Origin: Bacillota bacterium
GTDB taxonomy: Bacteria; Bacillota; Clostridia; Peptostreptococcales; Anaerovoracaceae
Length of the DNA: 23,242 nucleotides
Direction: 5' to 3'
Assembly: GCA_029219125.1 (NCBI GenBank)
Contig: JAQXSU010000123.1
Coordinates: forward strand, 1 to 23,242
Shown here piece after piece: positions 7,869 to 14,893 of the stretch (position 1 is the stretch's first letter; every line of letters starts with the position of its first letter). The position numbers and the translations under genes were made by a program. The notes beneath the pieces are model-generated. The model was given only the letters and a program-made list of their open reading frames with translations, searched no databases and was not told the DNA's origin.

Positions 7869-8777
7869 TCATAATTTCTCTCGCACTTTTCGAAAGTCAA
7901 AGTCGGAAGGAATCAGTTCACCATATGCCTTCTCCATGTACTCCAGAAGCGGCTTTCCATCCGGTTTTTTCTCTCCCAGAACCTCTACCTCATAAATTGT
8001 TCCCGACAGATCGGTCAGGCTGATCTCGTCAGGTCCATAGAGATGCCAAACCGGATGTTTCTCTCGCAGCACCAAAAGACTGACCAGCTTGTTCTTTTGA
8101 TAGACTGCCATCCCGCAGCGCATGAGCGTGATCTGATTCTGGCGGCGTTCCTGCCTTTCATAAGCAGCGACAAGCGTTTCATAACGTTCCTGTGCCTCTC
8201 TGGCGCGCCTCTCCTGCTGCTCAACGGCATAACGCCGCTGGGAAATGGCGCGGTTCGCCTTTTCGATTTTCTCCTGCTTCAGATATTCCCGGAAGTTTCT
8301 GGAATCCGCATAGGCATTTCCATCCATCCTTCCCATATACATCTGTTCTTCATCTGTGAAAAAACCACCATTTGCAAACCGTTCCATAAAATCCTGCTGC
8401 CGGTCAATATCCCGAAGTTCACGTTCCAGCGTATCTTTAATGGCACGGATATCCCGCTCCATCTGCTCCCTCTCGAACGTTCCCGGTCCCTGTACGGCCG
8501 GACGCACAGGTTTTTTCAACTGATTCGGTATCTTTTCCTGTTTTCCCTGAAAAATAATGCGGCTTTGCAGACAGCTGACAGGATTTCCCGCCAGCGTATT
8601 CCGGTCAAGGTAGACCGGCAAAAAGGAATCCTTGTCACGCAGAAGCTGCAGAAACTCACTCACATGCATTTCCTCCGCGTTCTGGCAAAGACACAGCCGG
8701 TCACCCTTCCACTCTGTCGAAATATCGTCCATTTCCATATAAAAGCCGTTCCGTATTGATACTTTTCTTCCAAACAT
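7869..8777 (-). CDS. Coiled-coil protein of unknown function
   Basis: I do not recognise this 302-residue protein. It has three parts: an N-terminal region (1-95) that looks globular, a charged coiled-coil-like stretch rich in Glu, Arg, Gln and Lys (about 105-215, with runs such as EQQERRARE and YERQERRQNQ), and a C-terminal region (215-302) with WHLYGPDEISLTDLSG. There is no signal peptide or membrane segment. It is the last gene of the six-gene operon, starts 7 bases after the preceding stop codon, and has only a weak ribosome binding site, which suggests translational coupling. An internal start at 8738 is possible. Its opening MFGRK resembles the GLFGRK near the start of the Sel1 protein two genes upstream. 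Confidence 0.65.
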   Translation of the reverse strand: MFGRKVSIRNGFYMEMDDISTEWKGDRLCLCQNAEEMHVSEFLQLLRDKDSFLPVYLDRNTLAGNPVSCLQSRIIFQGKQEKIPNQLKKPVRPAVQGPGTFEREQMERDIRAIKDTLERELRDIDRQQDFMERFANGGFFTDEEQMYMGRMDGNAYADSRNFREYLKQEKIEKANRAISQRRYAVEQQERRAREAQERYETLVAAYERQERRQNQITLMRCGMAVYQKNKLVSLLVLREKHPVWHLYGPDEISLTDLSGTIYEVEVLGEKKPDGKPLLEYMEKAYGELIPSDFDFRKVREKL

Positions 8778-8784
8778 ATCGTTC

Positions 8785-9762
8785 TTACAGTTTTGCCATC
8801 AGTTTCATCAATTCTTCTAACTTTTCCTTTGCTCCTGCATGCCCCTTTTCCTCGGCAATGGAAATCAGAGATGCCAGCGTAATCAGATTGTCGCTATGGG
8901 TGGAACTGTCGATAATCACCGGCAGATAATCCTTGTCATCCGCCATATCGGCCAAAAGGTACATAGCTGCCACGTTTCCGCGATCCGCAGCCTGCCACAT
9001 CATATGAAAGCCTTTTGGAATCCGGTTGCTTTGATCATCGTCGGAAAAATCATAGACAAATCCACCGTAGCTTCCGGCAAATAAAAGTGCTGCGCCTGCC
9101 ACATAGAGCCAGGAATCTGCATATGCCGAAGAAATAGTATCAGAATTTCTTTTCTGTACGGCCTTGACCTGTTTAAAAAATTCTTTCGAGAACATCTGCA
9201 CATCCTGTGCATTGCCCTTTCCGTTTTTGAAAGCGGCCGTTGCGGCAAGCCAGCTGGTAAACGGGCTTTCGTGTACGGACACCTGAAGCTGTTCATCGCT
9301 GGATCGCAGTAAACCGCCGGTATCTACTTTACTGTAGATCGAACGGAAAAATTCGATATCGCTGCCCGAAGCACCCTTGGAAAGATGCTGCTCGCTGGTA
9401 TCGACGAAATACATCGCTGCCGTTCCCATCCGTCTGCAGGCCAGTGCGCGTTCGGTCAGATCCTCCATATAAATATTTCCGGCGGATCGCTCGTAGTATG
9501 CATAAAAGCCTAATGCCCAGTTATCCCCACACTGCTTCGCTTGCACATGATATTCTGCCGCCTTCGCAGCATCCCTGGTCACGCCTGCGCCGCAGTCATA
9601 GCATAATCCCATTAGAAGCCATCCTTGCCATCCCGGCGCATAATTTCGGCAGGCTGATTCCAGACTCCCGAACGTCTTTTCATTTGGTTTTGCCAGTGCT
9701 GCTTTCAGTGCCTTGTCAAATTCTTTTTCCTGTGCACTTCTCTTATCAAAAAGTCCCATCAT
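8785..9762 (-). CDS. Sel1-like repeat protein
   Basis: About 325 residues, with no signal peptide. Helical pairs of Sel1/TPR type are visible near residues 45-110 (WLLMGLCYDCGAG, AAEYHVQAKQCGDNWALGFY) and again near 255-290 (MMWQAADRGNVAAMYLLADM), with a less regular middle section. It probably acts as a protein-interaction scaffold, by family analogy. The start is ambiguous between GTG 9768, ATG 9762 and ATG 9759; GGAAGG lies 5 bases before 9762 and 8 before 9759, so either ATG is possible and 9762 is given. It follows the next Sel1 gene by fewer than 20 bases in the same operon. Its N-terminus MMGLFDKR resembles those of its two neighbours. Confidence 0.7.
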   Translation of the reverse strand: MMGLFDKRSAQEKEFDKALKAALAKPNEKTFGSLESACRNYAPGWQGWLLMGLCYDCGAGVTRDAAKAAEYHVQAKQCGDNWALGFYAYYERSAGNIYMEDLTERALACRRMGTAAMYFVDTSEQHLSKGASGSDIEFFRSIYSKVDTGGLLRSSDEQLQVSVHESPFTSWLAATAAFKNGKGNAQDVQMFSKEFFKQVKAVQKRNSDTISSAYADSWLYVAGAALLFAGSYGGFVYDFSDDDQSNRIPKGFHMMWQAADRGNVAAMYLLADMADDKDYLPVIIDSSTHSDNLITLASLISIAEEKGHAGAKEKLEELMKLMAKL

Positions 9763-9777
9763 TTTCACCTTCCAATC

Positions 9778-10494
9778 TTAAAATTCTGCCAGAAGCGGAT
9801 TCTCCAGAAGATCTCCTGCATCCTGGTGCCCTTTGGCCGCAGCTTTCTGCAGCCACTCTCTTGCTTTGTCCAGGTCCTGGGCGTATCCTACCCCGTAAAA
9901 ATACCAGAGCCCTTTGGTATACTGCGCATGCGCCAGAGTATCATTCTCATCCAGAATTTGCGCCCATTCTTTCAGATTTTCATCCAGAACAGGCTGAATC
10001 ACCTGCGCCGCCTCTTCCCGTTCCGTATGGTTATACGCAGTCAAAGCCTGTACTGCCTTTTGCACGCCACCGCCTGCCGCATCGCACAGCTGGCTTAAAC
10101 CGGCTCTTAAAAGTCTCTCATCCGTATATCCCTGCTGCTTTGCCAATTCTGCGGCCCCCTGCAGCGTTCGGATTCCCCATTCATAATACGCAGTATAATT
10201 TCCCGCTTCTGCGGCTTTTTTCAGCCATGTGAAAACTTCCTCCGTTTTTCCGCACTCTTCATTTGCCAGTGCCAGTTCCAGCATAGCCTGATGGAACCCG
10301 GCTTCGGCAAACGGTTGAAGTTCACCGACACGGATTGCCGGATCTTCGATCTTGCAAACCATATCATAATATTGCTGTATTTCTTCCAGGTCCTTCATTT
10401 CACTGATCGACTTGACTGGCGGATGATTCTTTTCCGTGTCATCCGATACCGTCTCTTTTGAGGGTGCTTTTCGTCCAAATAATCCGCGTAACAT
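9778..10494 (-). CDS. Sel1-repeat protein
   Basis: This 238-residue protein is the clearest Sel1 protein here. The repeat AQYTKGLWYFYGVGYAQDLD followed by KAREWLQKAAAKGHQDA (about 190-230) fits the Sel1 consensus, and further helical pairs lie at 70-130 (AMLELALANEE, VFTWLKKAAEAGNYTA). There is no signal peptide; the N-terminus MLRGLFGRK is followed by a polar, probably disordered stretch to about residue 35. It sits in the operon 22 bases after the second LRR gene, with AAAGGA about 11 bases before the ATG. Sel1 repeats usually assemble protein complexes; the partner is unknown, with the adjacent operon products the obvious candidates. Confidence 0.8.
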   Translation of the reverse strand: MLRGLFGRKAPSKETVSDDTEKNHPPVKSISEMKDLEEIQQYYDMVCKIEDPAIRVGELQPFAEAGFHQAMLELALANEECGKTEEVFTWLKKAAEAGNYTAYYEWGIRTLQGAAELAKQQGYTDERLLRAGLSQLCDAAGGGVQKAVQALTAYNHTEREEAAQVIQPVLDENLKEWAQILDENDTLAHAQYTKGLWYFYGVGYAQDLDKAREWLQKAAAKGHQDAGDLLENPLLAEF

Positions 10495-10516
10495 TCCTGT
10501 AATATTCCTTTCGCTC

Positions 10517-11770
10517 TCAGCTTTTTTTCAGATACGTTTTATATACGGATGAGCCCTTGCTTTCGATCAGATTGCCCAGAGCATCCTCTTTCAGCGTTGT
10601 TACATAGAATCTGTAAGTGGTACCTTTTTTCAGGCCGGTGGCCTTATAGCTTGTGCCGGTAACAGTCTTCAGCAGTTTATAGGAACCGGAGCCGGTCTTT
10701 TTATATATTTTGTAGCCCACAGCATCTGTAATGGACTTCCATTTCAGGGATGCTGTTGTGTCTGTCCGCTTCTTGCTGATCCATGCCGGCGGATCCAGTG
10801 GTTTCCAGCGGATACCTTTCCTCGAGCAGTATTCTCTCAGTTTGGTTGCCTTCGAGGAAGAGTATGCTGTAAGTACTGCAGTCTGCTCAAGACCGCCGAT
10901 GATATCCAGGTTATCATTGCGTACGATTACCGTTGTCAGATTCGGACATTCACTAAACCCAGAGGACATTCTCCTGATATTGGACGGAATCGTGATCGTC
11001 TTTAGATTCGAGCAGCGGTAAAAACTGTTATACGGTAAATCCTTGACATCCGCATTGGTCGTAAACTTGACAGAAGTCAGGTTTGTGCAATGATCACAGA
11101 TACCTCCACCCAGATCGGATACGCTGTTCGGTATTGAAATACTTTCCAGACCGCTTCCGACGAAGCACTGTCCTCCGATGCTCTTAAGGCCGGAAGGCAG
11201 CTTGATCTGCTTCAGAGAAGTACATTCGGCGAATGCTAAATATCCGATACTGGTCACCTTGGAATGGATGGTTACCTTCGACAGGGAAGTGCAGTTTTCA
11301 AATGTCTCCGAAGGAATTTCCTTCATATTTGCCGGTATTGTGAATTCCTCCAAAGAAGTGCACCAGTCGAAAAGACCTTTTCCAAATTCTTTTACAGAAG
11401 AAGGGATTGTAATTTTCTTCAGATTAGGCAGTTCGGCAAAGCAGAAATTTCCCAATGAAGTTACTGTGCTCGGGATTGTAATGCTGACGACAGGTTCCGG
11501 GTTCATCCACCGGTTATGCGGCGCAGCCACCTGAAATTGAAAATCCAGTCTGGTCACCTTCAGATCGTCCACAACGGATGGAATGGACACATCCGCATCA
11601 GAACCGTAGTAGCCGATGACTGTGCATGTATCCTTGTTATAATCCGGGATGTAACGCCAGTTTCCGTCCTGGCTTACGATTTCGTTTGCACCAAAGCTCA
11701 CCGTAGGAAATGCCATTGCGGCAACCATGATCACGAGCAGGATGCAGAGTATTTTCTTCATCTTTTTCAT
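10517..11770 (-). CDS. Secreted LRR-Fn3 protein (BspA type), copy 2
   Basis: This 417-residue protein begins with a signal peptide (two Lys pairs, a hydrophobic core to about residue 25, likely cleavage near SFGA). A short conserved lead with SQDGNW and NKDTC follows, then roughly eight LRR_5 (BspA-type) repeats at about 90-290, with patterns such as LKKITIPSSVKEFG and LKQIKLPSGLKSIG. A fibronectin type III-like domain occupies 327-417 (LKWKSITDAVGYKIYKK ... YRFYVTTL). There is no LPXTG motif or C-terminal membrane anchor, so it is probably released or loosely held. It is a paralogue of the gene directly upstream; the last 90 residues are about three quarters identical by eye. GGAGG lies 9 bases before the ATG. 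Such LRR proteins often bind host or bacterial surface ligands, but none is known here. Confidence 0.85.
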   Translation of the reverse strand: MKKMKKILCILLVIMVAAMAFPTVSFGANEIVSQDGNWRYIPDYNKDTCTVIGYYGSDADVSIPSVVDDLKVTRLDFQFQVAAPHNRWMNPEPVVSITIPSTVTSLGNFCFAELPNLKKITIPSSVKEFGKGLFDWCTSLEEFTIPANMKEIPSETFENCTSLSKVTIHSKVTSIGYLAFAECTSLKQIKLPSGLKSIGGQCFVGSGLESISIPNSVSDLGGGICDHCTNLTSVKFTTNADVKDLPYNSFYRCSNLKTITIPSNIRRMSSGFSECPNLTTVIVRNDNLDIIGGLEQTAVLTAYSSSKATKLREYCSRKGIRWKPLDPPAWISKKRTDTTASLKWKSITDAVGYKIYKKTGSGSYKLLKTVTGTSYKATGLKKGTTYRFYVTTLKEDALGNLIESKGSSVYKTYLKKS

Positions 11771-11784
11771 CAGTGTTTTCCTCC

Positions 11785-11802
11785 CTATTTTGCTTTTTTC
11801 AT
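11785..11802 (-). other. Tiny ORF (MKKAK) before the second LRR gene
   Basis: ATG AAA AAA GCA AAA TAG has a GGAG 10 bases upstream, and its stop codon abuts the GGAGG of the LRR gene. It may be a translated leader that couples translation, or a relic of a duplicated gene start. It is too short to judge. Confidence 0.2.
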
Positions 11803-11808
11803 GCTGCT

Positions 11809-11831
11809 CGCCCTCCGTTACGTGCAGGGCG
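11809..11831 (-). other. Intercistronic hairpin between the two LRR genes
   Basis: CGCCCT and AGGGCG form a 6-bp GC-rich stem with an 11-base loop in the 83-base gap between the LRR genes. No T-run follows. It could be an RNA stabiliser or processing site, or part of the duplication scar. Confidence 0.3.
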
Positions 11832-11853
11832 CATTTTGTTATCTTATTCGCAA

Positions 11854-13131
11854 TTATTTTTTCAGATACGTTTTATATACAGATGAGCCCTTGCTTTCAA
11901 TATTCTGACCCAGGTCGTCTTCTTTCAGGGTGGTTACATAGAACCGGTAGATGACGCCTTTTTTCAGGCCGGTGGCTTTATAGCTGAGGTCGGTAGTCGT
12001 TTTCATCAGCTTGTAGGAACCGGTTCCGGTCTTCATGTATACTTTGTAGCCCACGGCACCGGAAACGGAACTCCACTTCAGGGTGGCCGTCGTCGCTGTC
12101 CGCTTCTTGCTGGTCAGTTTCGGCGGATTCAGTGATTTCCAGCGTATTCCTTTTTCAGAACAGTATTCTCTGACAGTCTTTTCGGAGGACGCAGAATATA
12201 CGGTTAAAAGAGAAGAGGCATGAAGCGGTGAGCTGTAAGACGGCAGCTTCAGATCGCTTCTGAAGACTGCGGTAGTCAGGCTGTCACAGTCGTCGAAGAC
12301 CCCGTATTCTATTTTCTTACAGCTGGATGGGATCGTGATGGATTTCAGATTTTCACATTCACTAAAAGCATTACTTCCGATTTCTTCTATCCTTGTGGAC
12401 ATCTTCACCTCAGTCAGATTTTTGCAGAGGTTAAAGGCATAACAGCCTATGGAGGTCACAGAATTCGGAATAGAGATGCTTTCCAGTCCGCACCAGTCTG
12501 CACTGGAGGTGCCAAAACACCTTTCCCCGATCGTTTTCAGCTTAGACGGAAGCTTGATGGTCTTCAGGGATGTACATCCGGCGAAAGCGCCCTCGCCTAA
12601 GGCCGTGACACCGCTGTGGATGGTCACATTCTTTAATGAAGTGCAGCTGCTGAACATTCCGTTTGGAATTTCCTTCATATTTTTTGGAATCGTAAACTCT
12701 TCCAGGGATGTGGACCAGGCGAAAAGGCTGGCTCCAAAAGTCTTCACCGAAGACGGAATGCTCACGGCTTTCAGATTCGGCAGGTTCGCAAAGGATGCAT
12801 ATCCAAGCTCCGTTATGGTATCTGGCACTTCGATCGTTACAATCGCCTGGCGGTTTGTGTAATTGTTTGTCCATGGACTGCCGCCTGTGGACAGCTGGAT
12901 TTTCGTTACTTTCAATCCATCGATTTTAGAAGGGATCTTCAAGTTGGCATCGCTGCCGTAATACCCGTAGATTATACATGTATTTTTGTTGTAGTCCGCA
13001 TAAATTCCCCAGTTTCCATCCTGACTTTTTGTCGTTTCGGCGGCAAATGCAGGTGCAGATGCCATCGGCAATACTGTCAGAATGAGGAGAATGCTGAGCA
13101 TTATACTTAGAAAACGCTTTGTCTTTTTCAT
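11854..13131 (-). CDS. Secreted LRR-Fn3 protein (BspA type), copy 1
   Basis: This 425-residue protein has the architecture of its downstream paralogue: a signal peptide (MKKTKRF, a long hydrophobic core, likely cleavage near AFAA at about residue 31), the SQDGNW/NKNTC lead, BspA-type LRR_5 repeats at about 95-300 (LKAVSIPSSVKTFG, LKTIKLPSKLKTIG, LKSITIPSSCKKIE), an EYCSEKGIRWKSLNPP connector, and an Fn3-like domain at 336-425. No sortase signal or membrane anchor is visible. The start at 13131 is preferred because AAGGAG lies about 10 bases before it and it opens the signal peptide; the longer reading frame would overlap the upstream gene. It starts 16 bases after the stop codon of the membrane-anchored Sel1 gene, so the two are co-transcribed. 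Confidence 0.87.
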   Translation of the reverse strand: MKKTKRFLSIMLSILLILTVLPMASAPAFAAETTKSQDGNWGIYADYNKNTCIIYGYYGSDANLKIPSKIDGLKVTKIQLSTGGSPWTNNYTNRQAIVTIEVPDTITELGYASFANLPNLKAVSIPSSVKTFGASLFAWSTSLEEFTIPKNMKEIPNGMFSSCTSLKNVTIHSGVTALGEGAFAGCTSLKTIKLPSKLKTIGERCFGTSSADWCGLESISIPNSVTSIGCYAFNLCKNLTEVKMSTRIEEIGSNAFSECENLKSITIPSSCKKIEYGVFDDCDSLTTAVFRSDLKLPSYSSPLHASSLLTVYSASSEKTVREYCSEKGIRWKSLNPPKLTSKKRTATTATLKWSSVSGAVGYKVYMKTGTGSYKLMKTTTDLSYKATGLKKGVIYRFYVTTLKEDDLGQNIESKGSSVYKTYLKK

Positions 13132-13147
13132 GTGGAAATCTCCTTTC

Positions 13148-14686
13148 TCAATACTCAACCTGAATGCCCGGGGTTCTTTCAAGCCGCTGGATATCGCGCC
13201 GATCCAGATTTCTGATTTCTCCTGTGCTCATGCACTGATACCGGGCAACGCCTAACAAAACGTCTCCCCGTTCCCAACGATTCAGATTTTCGTCGCAGAA
13301 AGCAACAGGGAAAGCGAAGCCCTCCTGTGTTTCCGCTGCTGCATCCGTCTGCCGTTTTCGTTCCGCTTCCGCAAGACTGCGTTCTATCTCCGAAAAACGC
13401 TGTTCCGTTACATTCTTTCCACTCCGCTTTAGTTCGTCTCTCACAGAGCCACTTTCTGCCACAACAGCGGCAACTGTTTTCTCGAAATCGGACTGCCATT
13501 TCTTTGATTCCTCCCTGCTTTCCGCAGAAAGCTGAATCAGTGCAAACAAAGCAGCAATACAGCCGTTTTCTGCCGCAATCTCTATCATCCTGCGCCCATA
13601 CGCCTCATCCTTTGCGGTTCCATAGCCGAAAAGCGTTGCCTGACCAAGCAGATAAGCGGCATAGTGATTGCTTTCTGCCTGTTCCCGATACAGTTTGACA
13701 GCTTCTTCGGGACTCTTTGCCATTCGGGTCTTGTCCAGACCATTTATATGAAGTACATATTCCACATACATGGCAAGTCCCAGGTCACTGGTGCAAGCCC
13801 AATCTGCTAAAATGTTATATGCATGATCCTGATAGTCAGCCGGATTTCTCGGATACCCTGATGTTAAAGCATGGATCAGCTCCATAATCATATCGTCAAG
13901 AGAATAGCGGACTGCCATCTGATATACCTGGCTATAAAGCTTTTTTGCCTTCTCCGCCTCCTGCCGGGCAGAATAAATATGCGCCGTTTGGAGCCAGCAT
14001 TTTACCATGGTAATGACACAGTCTTTGCCTGCCTGTCCCACATAATCCGTATATTTCTCACGCAGTTTCTCCGGCATTCTGTAGAAATTCAACGCTTTAT
14101 CCATATTGACAGGGATCTCGTATACATTTTTATAGTAGCCATTGCCTTCCATGGCACGCTTTTTATCTGCCGTTCTTCGTACAAGATAATGCTGTGCCTG
14201 AATCATATCGTTATTCTGCATGGCCGGATATGCATAATTTTCCGCCACCTCATAAATGCAAGAAATGCCTTTTTCCACATATTCTTTGGTCAAAGTTTCA
14301 GGTTTCCCCCAGTCGAAACTTCCGTAAAAATATTCCAGGATATAATATTCCATCGCAGTCATACAGAACAGCGGACTGCATTCGTATTTTGCATGTGCGT
14401 AATCCTCTGCATCCTCCAGGAAAAAATCCCAGATAACGCTAAAATAATTTTTCTCCAAAACTGTTTTCGGATAGTTTTTTCCATCCGGCCCTAGAATGGT
14501 TTTTCCTTTTCCTTCAAGAGGCGGCATTTTCGTGCATACTTTCGGTTCTCCATCTTTTTTCCGTTCCGCCACTTGCTGCTCCCATGCCTTCGCTTCCTGC
14601 ATAAAACGGGCGTCGGCCGCTTTATCCTTCTTCATTTTCAGAAAAATGAGAATGCCAACAATGACTAAAATAATTACAATAAACAT
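13148..14686 (-). CDS. Membrane-anchored Sel1/TPR-repeat protein
   Basis: This 512-residue protein begins with one hydrophobic segment (MFIVIILVIVGILIFL, about 1-17) followed at once by KMKKDK. By the positive-inside rule that puts the long C-terminal part in the cytoplasm. The middle is helical and TPR-like; a Sel1-type unit is clear near 325-375 (AAYLLGQATLFGYGTAKDEA followed by RRMIEIAAENGCIAAL). A charged, probably coiled stretch follows (about 395-455), then a C-terminal region with VLLGVARYQCMSTGEIRNLD that I do not recognise. It is the first gene of the six-gene operon, with AAGGAGG 7 bases before the ATG and a TTGACG promoter about 50 bases upstream. As the only membrane-anchored member it is a natural platform for the other Sel1 proteins; that is inference. 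Confidence 0.75.
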   Translation of the reverse strand: MFIVIILVIVGILIFLKMKKDKAADARFMQEAKAWEQQVAERKKDGEPKVCTKMPPLEGKGKTILGPDGKNYPKTVLEKNYFSVIWDFFLEDAEDYAHAKYECSPLFCMTAMEYYILEYFYGSFDWGKPETLTKEYVEKGISCIYEVAENYAYPAMQNNDMIQAQHYLVRRTADKKRAMEGNGYYKNVYEIPVNMDKALNFYRMPEKLREKYTDYVGQAGKDCVITMVKCWLQTAHIYSARQEAEKAKKLYSQVYQMAVRYSLDDMIMELIHALTSGYPRNPADYQDHAYNILADWACTSDLGLAMYVEYVLHINGLDKTRMAKSPEEAVKLYREQAESNHYAAYLLGQATLFGYGTAKDEAYGRRMIEIAAENGCIAALFALIQLSAESREESKKWQSDFEKTVAAVVAESGSVRDELKRSGKNVTEQRFSEIERSLAEAERKRQTDAAAETQEGFAFPVAFCDENLNRWERGDVLLGVARYQCMSTGEIRNLDRRDIQRLERTPGIQVEY

Positions 14687-14736
14687 TCGCTTCCTCCTTG
14701 CTTAGAAGATATTTTTGATAGTCTTATACATTTTTT

Positions 14737-14765
14737 GTTTTAGCATTCCGTTTTACTACCGTCAA
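14737..14765 (-). promoter_or_regulatory. Promoter of the six-gene Sel1/LRR operon
   Basis: On the minus strand TTGACG (five of six matches) and TAAAAC (four of six) are separated by 17 bases. The -35 box overlaps the end of the 46-bp palindrome at 14763-14808, so binding there should affect this promoter. Confidence 0.5.
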
Positions 14766-14808
14766 GCAAGTGAAAGTTAACAATTAAATGTTAAAATTTA
14801 CTTGCTTG
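14763..14808. promoter_or_regulatory. 46-bp imperfect palindrome, candidate operator
   Basis: Two 19-base arms, CAAGCAAGTGAAAGTTAAC and GTTAAAATTTACTTGCTTG, match at 16 of 19 positions as an inverted repeat around AATTAAAT. It lies in the intergenic region between the divergent Sel1/LRR and MATE operons and overlaps the -35 of the former. Size and symmetry suit a dimeric repressor of the TetR or MarR type bound as one or two dimers. No such regulator gene is adjacent; the HTH-like protein of the MATE operon is one candidate. Confidence 0.6.
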
Positions 14809-14893
14809 CCCTGATATTGCTTTTATGTTTAAATTATCCTGTAATCCAGTTTGTACACAGACCATTGATTATGGACCATACGGAGAATGTCAA

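Noticed and set aside
10517..13131. LRR proteins as internalin-like, wall-anchored adhesins
   Set aside because: No LPXTG-type sorting signal, GW or SLH domain and no C-terminal hydrophobic tail is present. The repeats are BspA-type LRR_5.
14002..14013. Palindrome TTACCATGGTAA resembling the core of the 3849-3866 palindrome
   Set aside because: It lies inside the coding region of the membrane-anchored Sel1 gene and reads as ordinary codons (ITMVK).
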